Below are positions 36,712-46,736 of a stretch of 64,000 nucleotides of DNA, in pieces. Positions within the stretch are counted from its first letter, which is position 1, and every line of letters begins with the position of its first letter. The position numbers and the translations under genes were made by a program. This stretch comes from Geoglobus acetivorans (GTDB lineage Archaea > Halobacteriota > Archaeoglobi > Archaeoglobales > Archaeoglobaceae): positions 1,178,001-1,242,000 of the forward strand of contig NZ_CP009552.1 in NCBI RefSeq assembly GCF_000789255.1, read 5' to 3'. Under the pieces are notes generated by a model. That model was not told where the DNA came from and did not search any database. It was given only the letters and a program-made list of their open reading frames with translations.

Positions 36712-37137
36712 ATGTCAACTAATGACAAAAGGAGAGAGTACTACTCAATATCGGAGCTTGCAGAAGAGCTCGACGTGAGCACGAGGACCATCAGATATTA
36801 TGAAGAAATTGGCCTTTTAAACCCCCAGAGGACTCCAGGGAATCACAGAATTTTTACAAAAAGAGATAGAGCAAGACTGAAACTTATTCTGAGAGGCAAA
36901 AGACTCGGGTTCACACTTGAGGAGATCAAGCAGATTCTCGACATGTATGATGTGAGTGAGCCAGAACAGATCAGGTTTACGCTGAAACTTGCACATGAAA
37001 AGCTCAGAGAAATTGAAGACAAACTGGAAGACCTGAAGATAATGAAAGCAGAACTTGAAGATCTGATTGAAAGGCTCAACGAGAGGCTCACAGCCCTTGA
37101 AGGACAGACACAGAAAAGGAACTCGGTTAAGGCATGA
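36712..37137 (+). CDS. MerR-family transcriptional regulator
   Basis: A 141-residue regulator. The winged helix-turn-helix spans residues 10-75 (SISELAEELDVSTRTIRYYEEIGLL, the MerR signature, then GNHRIFTKRDRARL) and is followed by a long dimerisation coiled coil (about 85-130). No C-terminal cysteine metal site is visible, so it is not a metal sensor of the MerR/CueR type. The inducer and target are unknown. The start was chosen by homology and TATA spacing. MerR proteins are uncommon in archaea. Confidence 0.88.
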   Translation: MSTNDKRREYYSISELAEELDVSTRTIRYYEEIGLLNPQRTPGNHRIFTKRDRARLKLILRGKRLGFTLEEIKQILDMYDVSEPEQIRFTLKLAHEKLREIEDKLEDLKIMKAELEDLIERLNERLTALEGQTQKRNSVKA

Positions 37138-37176
37138 CTGCACACTTTTTAAACCCATATAAATACCACCAGCCTG

Positions 37177-38448
37177 ATGAGGTTCTGGATAGGCATAGAC
37201 GACACAGACTCCAGAAAAGGAATGTGCACCACATACCTGTCGAGAATACTGATAGAGAAACTTGAAAAGGCAGGCAACAGGATTCTCGGCCTCCCGAGAC
37301 TTATACGGCTCAACCCAAACATCCCATTTAAAACGAGAGGCAATGGTGCGGTTTCGTTTCTGGTAGAAACAGAAGACATTTCTGAAGTTATAGACATCAG
37401 CAACGAAACAGTTCTTGAGCTTGCCGAACTCGATGAGGAGAACACAGACCCGGGGCTTGTGTTCATCGACGCCGAAAACGACAGCATCATGAATGTGCTG
37501 TATACCTTTTCCCAGAGAGCTATAAAGGACGTCATTTCGCTTGATGAGGCTCTGTTCATTATCGGAAAATACTTCATCCCCCATCTGAAGTACAAAAGGG
37601 GCAGGGGGTTGATTGGTGCATTAGCAGCAGTTGGGGCAGAATGTGAAGACACGACAATAGAACTCCTCGCATACCGGAGAAGAGAGAGGTTCGGCAAAAG
37701 AAGAGAATATGATCCTGATTCATTCTTCCTTGCAGATTTGCTGACCTATCCGAAAACATTTGATACAGTTGACTGGGGGAATGAGGAGGTCGTCTGTGTT
37801 CCGGGCTCCCCGGACCCCGTACTTTTCGGGATACGGGGAGACGACATAAACGCCGTGCTGAGAGCGTTTGAAACTGTAAAAACCGAAAAAATAGACAGAT
37901 ATCAGATATTCGTCACAAATCAGGGAACTGACATGCACCTAACACACGAAGACGACATCATGAGTCTCCTTGAATCCAGATCATACATCCTCAGCGGAGT
38001 GATCGTCGAGGAGCCGTTCGAAATTGAGGGTGGGCACGTTTTCTTCACCATAGAAACAAAATTCGGCGATGTCAGGTGCGCCGCTTTTGAGCCCACAAAG
38101 CAGTTCAGGAACATCATCCGAAAGCTGCGAAAAGGTGATCGTGTAATCGTTTACGGAGCATACAAGGATGAGACAATCAATCTTGAAAAATTAAGGATAG
38201 AATCTCTCGCAAAACTATACCGGGAGATGAATCCGGTCTGTCCGGAATGCGGCAAAAGGATGGAAAGCGAGGGTAAGAACAAGGGATTCAGATGCAGGAA
38301 ATGCAGGACAAAAGCCGAAGGAAAAGTACTGGTCGAAGTTGAGAGAGACCTTGAACCGGGAATCTACGAGGTACCTCCATCGGCCAGAAGGCACCTGTCA
38401 AAACCACTCATAAGGATGGATGTTGAGGACAGGCACATCTTCAGGTAA
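37177..38448 (+). CDS. tiaS: tRNA(Ile2) 2-agmatinylcytidine synthetase TiaS
   Basis: A 423-residue archaeal enzyme that uses ATP and agmatine to modify C34 of the CAU-anticodon tRNA-Ile so it reads AUA. The N-terminus FWIGIDDTDSRKGMCTTYL is diagnostic; the middle has TRGNGAVSF and KYKRGRGLIGALAAVGAE. An OB-fold and C-terminal zinc ribbon (CPECGKRM and CRKC) bind the tRNA. Full length for the family. Confidence 0.95.
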   Translation: MRFWIGIDDTDSRKGMCTTYLSRILIEKLEKAGNRILGLPRLIRLNPNIPFKTRGNGAVSFLVETEDISEVIDISNETVLELAELDEENTDPGLVFIDAENDSIMNVLYTFSQRAIKDVISLDEALFIIGKYFIPHLKYKRGRGLIGALAAVGAECEDTTIELLAYRRRERFGKRREYDPDSFFLADLLTYPKTFDTVDWGNEEVVCVPGSPDPVLFGIRGDDINAVLRAFETVKTEKIDRYQIFVTNQGTDMHLTHEDDIMSLLESRSYILSGVIVEEPFEIEGGHVFFTIETKFGDVRCAAFEPTKQFRNIIRKLRKGDRVIVYGAYKDETINLEKLRIESLAKLYREMNPVCPECGKRMESEGKNKGFRCRKCRTKAEGKVLVEVERDLEPGIYEVPPSARRHLSKPLIRMDVEDRHIFR

Positions 38449-38478
38449 CATTATAAAAGCAAGATCAACACAGTTCTG

Positions 38479-38883
38479 ATGACCATGAAAAGAAAGGGGA
38501 CGCACTACGAAAGGGAACTCGTACACCTCCTGTGGGATGAGGGTTTTGCAGCCATACGAAGTGCTGGCAGTGGTTCAATGCAGTATCCCTCCCCAGATAT
38601 TCTTGCAGGAAACGGGGCGATTTTTCTTGCAATAGAGGTAAAGGTCAGAGAGAAGCTCCCTCTTTACATCTCCGCCGAAAAGCTGAGAGAACTCGTAATG
38701 TTTTCAAACCTGTTCGGAGCAAAGCCCATCATAGCCCTGAAGGTCAAAAAAGAAAAATGGAGATTTTTCGAGCTGGAAATGCTTGAAGAGACCAAAAAAG
38801 GGTACAAAATCACACAGAAAAAATTCTTTGAAGGAAAGGAGCTTGGTGAAATACTGAACAAATACAGGCAGGAAAGACTTTAA
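38479..38883 (+). CDS. hjc: Holliday junction resolvase Hjc
   Basis: A 134-residue archaeal structure-specific nuclease of the PD-(D/E)xK fold. Features: KGTHYERELVHLLWDEGFAAIRSAGSGS (catalytic Glu and the basic/Gly loop), PDILAG (Asp) and LAIEVKVR (E-x-K). A TATA box (attataaaag, about 38450-38459) about 25 bases upstream supports a leaderless start at ATG 38479. It acts in recombinational repair of stalled forks. Confidence 0.95.
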   Translation: MTMKRKGTHYERELVHLLWDEGFAAIRSAGSGSMQYPSPDILAGNGAIFLAIEVKVREKLPLYISAEKLRELVMFSNLFGAKPIIALKVKKEKWRFFELEMLEETKKGYKITQKKFFEGKELGEILNKYRQERL

Positions 38884-38906
38884 ATCTGCCCGGTGTTGAT
38901 AGGGGC

Positions 38907-39662
38907 ATGCGTATTCCTGAGTCTCACCCCAGATATCATTCGCTTATGACAAGAGAGAAGCTGGTTGAAGGCTTCAGGAAGGGCCTTGTTGCTCCCGAAG
39001 GTCTCATAGCTCAGGGAAGGGGAGAGTGCTTCGATTATCTGCTTGGTGAGGTGAGCCATGATTTTGCCCTCGAAGCTGAGAGGGTTGCAGTTGCCATGCT
39101 CATAACATCCAGGCACCCTGTCATCTCGGTAAACGGCAACACCGCCGCACTCGTAGGAAAAGAGATTTCCGAACTGGCCAAACTCCTGAACATCCCGTTA
39201 GAGGTGAATATATTCTACAGAACGGAGGAAAGATTCAGGAAGATAGCGGAAGAACTTGGAAAATACGGTGCCGTTGTGTACAGCAACAGCGATGCCTTTC
39301 TGGAAGGACTTGAATCCGCCAGGCGAATAGTCGATAAAAGGGGAATTTACAGGGCAGATGCTGTCCTTGTCCCTCTTGAAGATGGGGACAGATGTGAAAT
39401 CCTGAAAAAGCACGGTAAAAAGGTCATAACCATTGACCTGAATCCGCTGTCAAGAACAGCCCAGATGGCAGATGTTACAATAGTTGACAACGTCGTAAGG
39501 GCAATACCCAACATGATCGGGTTCGCAAGAGAGCTGATGAGCCTGGAAAAAGAAGAGCTTGAGAAGATCGTTAGAGCATATGACAACAGAAATATTTTAA
39601 GGAGGGCAGTAATCGCAATAAATGAACACCTCTCCACCAGAGCGGGGGATTTTGATGGATGA
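38907..39662 (+). CDS. 4-Phosphopantoate--beta-alanine ligase (phosphopantothenate synthetase)
   Basis: A 251-residue archaea-specific enzyme of CoA biosynthesis that replaces bacterial PanC, joining 4-phosphopantoate and beta-alanine with ATP. Begins MRIPESHPRYHSL with REKLVEGFRKGLVAPEGLIAQGRGE, the family signature; SVNGNTAALV and IDLNPLSRTAQMADVTIVDNVVRA follow. Its 3' end overlaps the hisD start by 8 bases. Full length. Confidence 0.95.
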   Translation: MRIPESHPRYHSLMTREKLVEGFRKGLVAPEGLIAQGRGECFDYLLGEVSHDFALEAERVAVAMLITSRHPVISVNGNTAALVGKEISELAKLLNIPLEVNIFYRTEERFRKIAEELGKYGAVVYSNSDAFLEGLESARRIVDKRGIYRADAVLVPLEDGDRCEILKKHGKKVITIDLNPLSRTAQMADVTIVDNVVRAIPNMIGFARELMSLEKEELEKIVRAYDNRNILRRAVIAINEHLSTRAGDFDG

Positions 39663-40827
39663 GTTTATCGAAAAGGTAAAGCCAATTATCGAAAAGGTGA
39701 AAAATGAGGGAGATAAAGCCCTTATCGAGCTTACAGAAAAGTTTGATGGTGTAAGAATAGACAGAATAGCTGTCACGGAAGATGAAATCGAAGAGGCATA
39801 CGAGAGGGTGGATGACGGGCTTGTCGATGCTCTTGAACTGGCAAAGGAGAACATAGAACGGTTCCATTACATAACCATGCCCGACAGAGATATCAGAATA
39901 GATTTCGGAGACATGATAATGGGAAAAAGATACGTCCCGGTTGAGAGGGCAGGCCTGTACATACCCGGAGGCAGAGCGAGCTATCCCTCAACAGTTCTGA
40001 TGTCTGCTGTGCCTGCAAACCTCGCTGGAGTGGACGAAATCGTGGCATGTACACCCCCAGACAGTGAAGGCAAGGTGAATCCACTAACTCTTGTTGCAAT
40101 GGATATCTGTGGAATCGATGAGATATACAGAGTTGGAGGGGCACAGGCAATAGCCGCAATGGCATACGGGACTGAAACTATAACGAGGGTTGAAAAAATA
40201 GCTGGCCCGGGAAATATCTACGTTACCGCTGCAAAACTGATCGTTTCAAAGGATGTTTCAATTGACATGCCCGCAGGTCCCTCCGAGGTGATGATACTGG
40301 CAGATGAGAGTGCTGATGCCGAAACTGTGGCTCTCGAATGTCTTGCTCAGCTTGAACACGACCCCATGGCAAGGGCATTTGTGGCAACAACTTCGGGAAA
40401 ACTGGCCAGAGAGGTTGAAGGAAAGGTTAGAGAAGTGTTTCCGGAGGGAATTCTCAAAATTAAGGTTTTCGAAAAAATTGGAGATGCAGTTGAATTTGCA
40501 AACAGCATAGCCCCGGAGCATCTTGTAATACTAACCGAAAATCACTGGCAGGTTTTCGAAAAGGTCAGGCATGCAGGAAGTGTTTTCTTAGGCAGGTATT
40601 CGCCCGTTGCTGCTGGAGATTACGCAAGCGGGACAAATCACATCCTTCCGACAGGAGGGTTTGCCAGAATGTACTCTGGCGTGAGTGCTGAAACATTTAT
40701 GAAAAGCATGACATATCAGGAAATAAGCAGAGAAGGGCTTGAAAAGCTCAGCACAATAATTTCGAAAATTGCAAAGGCTGAGGGTCTTGAATGGCATGCA
40801 AAATCTGTGGAGGAGAGATTGAAATGA
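39655..40827 (+). CDS. hisD: Histidinol dehydrogenase
   Basis: A 390-residue zinc enzyme catalysing the last two oxidations of histidine synthesis. Motifs: [15 protein letters not shown] (NAD region), [28 protein letters not shown] and [16 protein letters not shown], with EHDP and later [11 protein letters not shown] contributing metal or catalytic residues. ATG 39655 is preferred (8-base overlap with the ligase gene); ATG 39622 would add 11 residues. The N-terminus is shorter than in E. coli HisD. The stop overlaps aspS by ATGA. No other his genes are in the window. Confidence 0.95.
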   Translation: MDEFIEKVKPIIEKVKNEGDKALIELTEKFDGVRIDRIAVTEDEIEEAYERVDDGLVDALELAKENIERFHYITMPDRDIRIDFGDMIMGKRYVPVERAGLYIPGGRASYPSTVLMSAVPANLAGVDEIVACTPPDSEGKVNPLTLVAMDICGIDEIYRVGGAQAIAAMAYGTETITRVEKIAGPGNIYVTAAKLIVSKDVSIDMPAGPSEVMILADESADAETVALECLAQLEHDPMARAFVATTSGKLAREVEGKVREVFPEGILKIKVFEKIGDAVEFANSIAPEHLVILTENHWQVFEKVRHAGSVFLGRYSPVAAGDYASGTNHILPTGGFARMYSGVSAETFMKSMTYQEISREGLEKLSTIISKIAKAEGLEWHAKSVEERLK

Positions 40828-42116
40828 GAAAGTACACAGCAGATGTTGGTGAGGAAGATTACGGCAGAAATGTGGAACTGTACGGATGGGTTCACGAAGT
40901 TAGAGACCTTGGAGGGCTTGTCTTCCTGATCCTGAGAGACAGGGAAGGCTTCGCTCAGATAACACTACCCAAGAAGGTTGTTGACAGAGAACTTTTCAAA
41001 AAAGCAAGGAAGATAAGGAGAGAGAGCGTCATAAGGGTAGTCGGTGAGGTTAAACCTGAGGAAAAAGCTCCAAATGGATTCGAGATAATACCCCAGGAAA
41101 TCGAGATACTCAACGAAGCCGACGCTCCCCTACCACTGGAGGTAACTGAAAAGGTGCCTGCAGAGCTTGATACGAGACTGGACAACAGGTTCATGGACCT
41201 GAGAAAGCCGAGGATACAGGCAATTTTCAGAATCAGACATGTAGCCGTACAGACAATTCGGGAATTCTTCGACAGACACGGGTTCATAGAAGTCCACACA
41301 CCAAAGATTGTATCGACCGCAACAGAAGGTGGTACCGAGCTTTTTCCGATAACTTATTTCGAGCGAGAGGCATTTCTCAACCAGAGCCCGCAGCTCTACA
41401 AACAGGCTCTGATGGCCGCAGGCCTTGAAAAAGTCCTTGAAATCGGTCCGATATTCAGAGCAGAGGAGCACAACACGGTGAGACACCTTAATGAAGCGAT
41501 AAGCGTTGACATTGAGGTAAGCTTTACAGACCACGAGGGGGTCATGAAGTATCTTGAAGAGCTTGTAAAGAGCATCCACGAAAATGTTGCAGAGAAGTGT
41601 GGGAGATACTTAGACTGGATAGATGCCAGGGTTGAAGTGCCAGAAACTCCCTTTGAGAGGGTGAAGTACGACGAGGCAGTCGAGATCGCAAGCAGGAAGG
41701 GGGAAGAGATTGCATGGGGAGACGATCTGTCAACACAGGCATTGAAATACGTCGCTGAGGAATTTGATGGTTATTACTTCATTGTTGACTGGCCCACAGA
41801 ATCAAAGCCGTTCTATGCGATGCCGTACGAGGATGAGCCAGAAATATCCAAAACATTCGATCTCATGAAGGGATGGATCGAAATATCCAGCGGTGCCCAG
41901 AGAATTCACATATACGACCTGCTTGTGAGGAGAATTAAGGAGCAGGGCCTCGACCCTGAGAGTTTTGGATTCTATCTTGATACCTTCAGATACGGTATGC
42001 CTCCACACTCTGGCTGGGGCATGGGTCTTGAAAGGCTTCTCATGGCCATGCTCGAGCTACCAAACATCAGGGAGGCTGTGCTGTTCCCAAGGGACAGGCA
42101 GAGACTTGTTCCGTGA
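40824..42116 (+). CDS. aspS: Aspartyl-tRNA synthetase (archaeal type)
   Basis: A 430-residue class IIb synthetase: an N-terminal OB-fold anticodon-binding domain ([23 protein letters not shown]), then the catalytic core with motif 2 ([16 protein letters not shown]) and motif 3 ([13 protein letters not shown]). It lacks the bacterial GAD insertion, as is usual in archaea, and may be non-discriminating, also making Asp-tRNA-Asn. The start is ATG 40824 (ATGA overlap with hisD; ggagg upstream). Confidence 0.97.
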   Translation: MRKYTADVGEEDYGRNVELYGWVHEVRDLGGLVFLILRDREGFAQITLPKKVVDRELFKKARKIRRESVIRVVGEVKPEEKAPNGFEIIPQEIEILNEADAPLPLEVTEKVPAELDTRLDNRFMDLRKPRIQAIFRIRHVAVQTIREFFDRHGFIEVHTPKIVSTATEGGTELFPITYFEREAFLNQSPQLYKQALMAAGLEKVLEIGPIFRAEEHNTVRHLNEAISVDIEVSFTDHEGVMKYLEELVKSIHENVAEKCGRYLDWIDARVEVPETPFERVKYDEAVEIASRKGEEIAWGDDLSTQALKYVAEEFDGYYFIVDWPTESKPFYAMPYEDEPEISKTFDLMKGWIEISSGAQRIHIYDLLVRRIKEQGLDPESFGFYLDTFRYGMPPHSGWGMGLERLLMAMLELPNIREAVLFPRDRQRLVP

Positions 42117-42128
42117 AAAAGTATATAA
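42117..42128 (+). promoter_or_regulatory. TATA box of the coiled-coil/SMC operon
   Basis: aaaagtatataaac ends about 25 bases before ATG 42153. It is the only clear promoter before the coiled-coil, smc, scpA and scpB genes. Confidence 0.5.
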
Positions 42129-42152
42129 ACTACCTTATCTATTTTTATTCAG

Positions 42153-42500
42153 ATGAATGAGCGTGATCTGATTATTGAGAGGCTGGAAAAGAAGCTGGCC
42201 GAGAAGGAGAAGGAGATAAAAGAACTCAAAAGGGTGGCAGGAATGAATGTGGAGGAACTGAAGTCTGAAATCATTTCGGAAATCAGAAAAGAACTGGAGA
42301 AGGTCAGGGTGCTTGAAGCAAAGGTATCTGAGCTGAACAAGACTGTGGAGAGCCTGATGGATGAAATACTGTATCTGAAATCGGAGCTCTCCACAAGAGA
42401 GCAGAAATCAAGGGAAATCAGAGAGATTCTGAGCCCTGAAGAGGAGAGCAGAGAAGCAGAGGAAAAGGAGGACAGTGACGAAATAATAGTTGTTGACTGA
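42153..42500 (+). CDS. Coiled-coil protein preceding smc
   Basis: A 115-residue protein that is almost entirely coiled coil in two segments (about 5-30 and 35-85) with an acidic tail ending EIIVVD. It begins just after a TATA box and ends 4 bases before smc, so it is probably co-transcribed with the condensin genes. It has no domain I recognise. It could be an accessory condensin factor or a structural protein; the evidence is only synteny and composition. Confidence 0.7.
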   Translation: MNERDLIIERLEKKLAEKEKEIKELKRVAGMNVEELKSEIISEIRKELEKVRVLEAKVSELNKTVESLMDEILYLKSELSTREQKSREIREILSPEEESREAEEKEDSDEIIVVD

Positions 42501-42504
42501 CATC

Positions 42505-45500
42505 ATGCATGTAAAAAAAATAACGATAAGGAATTTCAAATCATTTGGTAAAAAGGTAGAGATACCCTTCGAACGTGGTTTTACCGTCATAAGCGGTCCG
42601 AATGGGAGCGGCAAATCCAACATTATTGATGCAATTCTTTTCTGTCTCGGTCTGCATTCTTCATCCAAGGTCCTCAGGGCTGAAAAACTCACAGACCTCG
42701 TATTCTCAGGAAATGGAAAAAGAAGCGACAGTGCAGAGGTTGAGCTGGTATTTCAGGCAGATGGAGACGAGCTGACAGTCTCAAGGAAGATAAGGGTCAC
42801 GGACAGAAACTATTACAGCCATTACTACATTAACGGGAAACCTGCAAGCCACGGCGAGGTTGTGAAGATTCTTGAAAAACACGGGATATTCAGCGATGCG
42901 TACAACGTTGTGATGCAGGGAGATGTTACAAGGATAGTGGAAATGACCCCTGTGCAGAGAAGAAAAATCATAGACGACATTGCCGGAATTTCTGAATTTG
43001 AAGAAAAAAAGGCAAAGGCAATTGAAGAGCTTGAAGCTGTAAGGCAAAACATTGAAACCATTTCTGCAGTACTGCATGAAGTTGAGTCGAGACTGAAGGA
43101 GCTTGAAAAAGACAGAGAGATCGCTTTGAGATACAAATCCCTCATCTCAAAAAAGGAAGAGCTTGAAGTGGAGCTTAAGGCCATAAGAAGGAAAGAACTT
43201 GTGAGCAAAATCAGAAGACTCGAAAAAGAGATAGAGAGGCTTGAAGCCCAGAAGGACAGTGCAATTAACAGAATTTCCGAAATTCTAAAGGAAAAGGATT
43301 CACTCAAACAGGAGCTTGAGGAGATTACCAGGAAAATATCGGAAACAGCAGATGAGGAGTACAGGAGGATTCAGGAGAGAATTACGGAATGCCAGGCTGA
43401 GCTTGAAAGTCTGAGAAAGGAAGAAAACTACCTTAACAAGGAGATTGACAGGCTAAACCAGGAAAGAGTAAGGCTGCTTCTCGAAATAAGCAAGCTCAAC
43501 GACCTTTTAGAGGATATGAAAAAGGAACTTGACAGGCTGTATGACCAGAGGTCAGGTGTGGAAGAAAACCTGAAATCGATTGAGATCCAGATTGAAAATG
43601 TCAGAGCAGAGATAGAAAAAATTGGCGGGAAGGAGAAGGAAATCAAGGACAAACTCGTTTCAATTTCATCTCAGCTTGAAAGTCTGAGGGACAGAAGGTC
43701 GGAACTTCTGCGTGAGAGAGACAGACTCTATGAGGGATTGAGGAGAATCACAATCGAGATTGAAGAACTTGATAGCGAGCTGTCAAGAATAAGGGCAGAA
43801 TACGACACCATAAAGAAAGAAATCAAAGAAAAAGAAGCAGAAAGAGAGCGGATAGAAAGAGAAATTGCAAGAGAGACAAAGGAGAGACAGAAGATAGACG
43901 GCAAACTTTTCCAGTTCAGAAATCAGCTATCCCAGATCGATGAGGACATAAAACAAAAGGAACTTGAACTTGCAAAGGTTAAGGCAGAGCTTTCCGCCTA
44001 CGACGCTGCTTTTGGCCGGGCGGTTGAGCTGATTCTCGAGGCAAAGGAGAAAAAGGCTCTTCCCGGAATTTATGGTGTTGTCGCCCAGCTCGCTGAGGTT
44101 GACGAGAGGTATGCACTGGCCCTTGAAATAGCTGCCGGCAACGCCCTCAACTTCATCGTCGTTGAGACGGAGGATGATGCCATAAGAGCAATCAAATACC
44201 TGAAACAGATCAGAGGAGGCAGAGCCACATTTCTGCCACTGAACAAGATCAGAAAGAATTTCGAGAAGATTAACCTCAACAAGGGTGTTCTGAAGGCTGA
44301 AGGGGTTATTGACTATGCCGTCAATCTCGTGAGCTGTGAATCGAAATTCAGGCCTGTGTTCAACTTCGTATTCAGAGATACAATAGTCGTGGATACTGTG
44401 GAAAATGCCAAAAAAATCATGGATGGAAAAAGAATCGTTACCCTCGACGGCGAACTGATCGAAAAAACGGGTGCTATAACCGGAGGGAGCATCGACAGAA
44501 AGAGAGGTCTGCTGATCTCCAGAGAATTGCTCGAAAGGGAGAAAAGAATTTCCGAAGAGATTTCAGTTATGAACTCCAAGAAAGCCGCTCTTCTGGGTGA
44601 GGTCAGAAAACTTGAAGACCGGTGGAGAGAGATAAATGACAGAATAAAGGGTGCTGAGGAGAGGCTGAGAAATGCCGAAAGCGATGTCAAACTTCTGAAG
44701 GCAAGGCTTGAAGGATTTTCCCATAGAGAATCCGAGATAATTGAAAAAATTGACTCGAAGGAGCGGGAAAGGAGAGAACTCGGTGCGAAAGTCCAGGATA
44801 CTGAAAGATCTTTGAAAGAAGTCGATTCAGAAATACAGAGGTTTGAAAAAGAAATAGAAGATCTGAACAGAAAACTGAAGGGGAGTGCGTTGCCCAAACT
44901 CACGGAAGAGCATGAAAATCTCAAAAATAGGCTCTCTTTGGCCAGAGAAGCGATGATCAAGGTTGAAGGAGACATAGAAAAGAAAGAACTCGAAATAAGA
45001 CAGGTGGAAAAGGAGATAGGCGAAAAAGAAAGCAGAATTGCCAAAATTGATTCAGACGTTAACGAGCTGAGGGATAAAATCGAGAAAAACAGGCACAGAA
45101 TGGATGAGCTTAGAGAGGAAATCGAAGAACTAAACGAGAGAGAAAGCGTGCTTGGAGCGAAAGTCAGGGAGCTCAGAACCAGAAGAGATGAGACATTTTC
45201 AAGAATCAAGGAGCTGGAAAACGAAGAGAGTAAACTCGAGTACGAAATTACGGGTTTCGACGAAAAGATCAGAGCCAGAAGAGAGGTCATGCAGCAGCTC
45301 CTATCTGAGGTTTCGGAGCTTCCTGAGGCCGAACCGAGAATGAGCAGAGAGGACGCAGTCAGAGAGCTTGATGAAGTGGAGAAAGAACTTTCCGGGTTTG
45401 GAGATGTAAATCTCAAGGCCATAAAAGAGTACGAAGAAGTAAAGGAAAGATGGGAGGAGATATACTCCAGAAAACTCGAACTTGAAAAGGAGAGGGGAGA

Positions 45501-45999
45501 GATACTCGAAAGAATAGACAGATACGATAGAATGAAGAAAGAGAAGTTTTTTGAAGTATTCAACGCCATTAACGAGAACTTCAAAGATGTCATCGCGAAG
45601 CTCACGAATGGTGAGGGTGAGCTTATCCTCGACAATCCAGACGATCCGTTCAATTCGGGTCTTTACATGAAGGTAAGGCCGTATGGCAAACAGGTTCAGA
45701 GGCTGGAGCAGATGAGTGGTGGAGAGAAGAGCCTTGTCGCCCTTGCCCTGATTTTCGCCATTCAGCGCTACAAACCGGCTCCATTCTATGCGTTTGACGA
45801 GGTGGATATGTTCCTGGACGGAGTTAACGTGGCAAGGCTTGCGAGAATGATAAAGGAGATGTCGTCAAGGGCACAGTTCATCGTGGTATCACTCAGAAAG
45901 CCCATGCTCGAGCAGGCTGATGCGATTGTTGGAGTTACGATGGGGAGGGACAACATATCACAGGTAACTGGAATACGGAGAGCATCGATGATCCAGTAG
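42505..45999 (+). CDS. smc: Chromosome segregation ATPase SMC
   Basis: A 1164-residue condensin subunit. The Walker A GPNGSGKSNIIDAI is near residue 32; long coiled coils (about 160-500 and 660-1000) flank a hinge (about 510-640, starting PGIYGVVAQLAEV). The C-terminal head has the signature MSGGEKSLVALAL and Walker B PFYAFDEVDMFLDG. Start MHVKKITIRNFKSFGKK is normal for the family. The following scpA and scpB encode the kleisin and its partner, so the complete SMC-ScpAB complex is encoded together. Confidence 0.97.
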   Translation: MHVKKITIRNFKSFGKKVEIPFERGFTVISGPNGSGKSNIIDAILFCLGLHSSSKVLRAEKLTDLVFSGNGKRSDSAEVELVFQADGDELTVSRKIRVTDRNYYSHYYINGKPASHGEVVKILEKHGIFSDAYNVVMQGDVTRIVEMTPVQRRKIIDDIAGISEFEEKKAKAIEELEAVRQNIETISAVLHEVESRLKELEKDREIALRYKSLISKKEELEVELKAIRRKELVSKIRRLEKEIERLEAQKDSAINRISEILKEKDSLKQELEEITRKISETADEEYRRIQERITECQAELESLRKEENYLNKEIDRLNQERVRLLLEISKLNDLLEDMKKELDRLYDQRSGVEENLKSIEIQIENVRAEIEKIGGKEKEIKDKLVSISSQLESLRDRRSELLRERDRLYEGLRRITIEIEELDSELSRIRAEYDTIKKEIKEKEAERERIEREIARETKERQKIDGKLFQFRNQLSQIDEDIKQKELELAKVKAELSAYDAAFGRAVELILEAKEKKALPGIYGVVAQLAEVDERYALALEIAAGNALNFIVVETEDDAIRAIKYLKQIRGGRATFLPLNKIRKNFEKINLNKGVLKAEGVIDYAVNLVSCESKFRPVFNFVFRDTIVVDTVENAKKIMDGKRIVTLDGELIEKTGAITGGSIDRKRGLLISRELLEREKRISEEISVMNSKKAALLGEVRKLEDRWREINDRIKGAEERLRNAESDVKLLKARLEGFSHRESEIIEKIDSKERERRELGAKVQDTERSLKEVDSEIQRFEKEIEDLNRKLKGSALPKLTEEHENLKNRLSLAREAMIKVEGDIEKKELEIRQVEKEIGEKESRIAKIDSDVNELRDKIEKNRHRMDELREEIEELNERESVLGAKVRELRTRRDETFSRIKELENEESKLEYEITGFDEKIRARREVMQQLLSEVSELPEAEPRMSREDAVRELDEVEKELSGFGDVNLKAIKEYEEVKERWEEIYSRKLELEKERGEILERIDRYDRMKKEKFFEVFNAINENFKDVIAKLTNGEGELILDNPDDPFNSGLYMKVRPYGKQVQRLEQMSGGEKSLVALALIFAIQRYKPAPFYAFDEVDMFLDGVNVARLARMIKEMSSRAQFIVVSLRKPMLEQADAIVGVTMGRDNISQVTGIRRASMIQ

Positions 46000-46001
46000 A
46001 G

Positions 46002-46736
46002 ATGCTCTACAACCTTGCCAGGAAAGGCGAAATCGATCCGGTGAATATAGACGTAGTTGATGTTGCAGACAAGTTTCTCAGAGAGCTTGAGAAAGCAAAA
46101 AAGCTCGATTTGAGGATTTCAGGGAGGGTTCTGCTCTATGCGGCAATTCTCGTCAGGATGAAGTCAGATATCATAACCACAGAGGCAATCGGAATTCAGG
46201 AAGAAGAGTCAGAGGATGATTACGAGGGGGATTTCCCGGAACCGACGTACATTGAATACGACTATCCTGAAGACGAGTTCGAGTCGTACATTGCTCAGGA
46301 CTTCATTGAAGAGGAAATATTGGACGAAAGCATTCTTGAAGATGAACTCATAAGCGCACTGATTGATGCCGGAAGAAAGAGGGTCAGGAGATACACAACG
46401 CTCGAGGATCTGATAAAGGAGCTGGAGTCAGCAGAGAAAGTGAGAAAAGCAAGGAGGAAGAGAAGGGTCAGAAGGCCGGAAGCGCAGATCGATCCCCTCG
46501 AAGTCCCCCACGATGAAGACCTTGAAGAGAGCATAGAGAGGCTGAAAACAGTGATTGAGGAAATGATGAAAAACAGAGACATCGTGAAGCTCGGAGAGAT
46601 TGCCGGGTTTGACCTCGTCTCGAAGTACATTTCTGTACTTCATCTCGCATTCAGAAGAGTGTTCGAGATACACCAGGAGAGGATCTTCGAGACTGACATA
46701 GAGATTAGGAGGTTGAACAATGAAGGACAAGATTGA
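46002..46736 (+). CDS. scpA: Segregation and condensation protein A (kleisin)
   Basis: A 244-residue kleisin bridging the SMC heads. The N-terminal domain has LARKGEIDPVNIDVVDVADKFL and LLYAAILVRMKSD; the middle is very acidic; the C-terminal winged helix (VKLGEIAGFDLVSKYISVLHLA) binds SMC. The first standard start is ATG 46002, three bases after the smc stop. The frame is open upstream to 45921 and encodes SIDDPVE, which resembles the usual kleisin start (DDPVEML), yet no ATG, GTG or TTG occurs there. The true start may therefore be non-canonical. It overlaps scpB by 17 bases. Confidence 0.92.
   Translation: MLYNLARKGEIDPVNIDVVDVADKFLRELEKAKKLDLRISGRVLLYAAILVRMKSDIITTEAIGIQEEESEDDYEGDFPEPTYIEYDYPEDEFESYIAQDFIEEEILDESILEDELISALIDAGRKRVRRYTTLEDLIKELESAEKVRKARRKRRVRRPEAQIDPLEVPHDEDLEESIERLKTVIEEMMKNRDIVKLGEIAGFDLVSKYISVLHLAFRRVFEIHQERIFETDIEIRRLNNEGQD

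Noticed and set aside
44313-45653. A 446-codon minus-strand frame inside smc
   Set aside because: Serine/leucine-rich antisense of a coiled coil; smc is clearly the coding strand.
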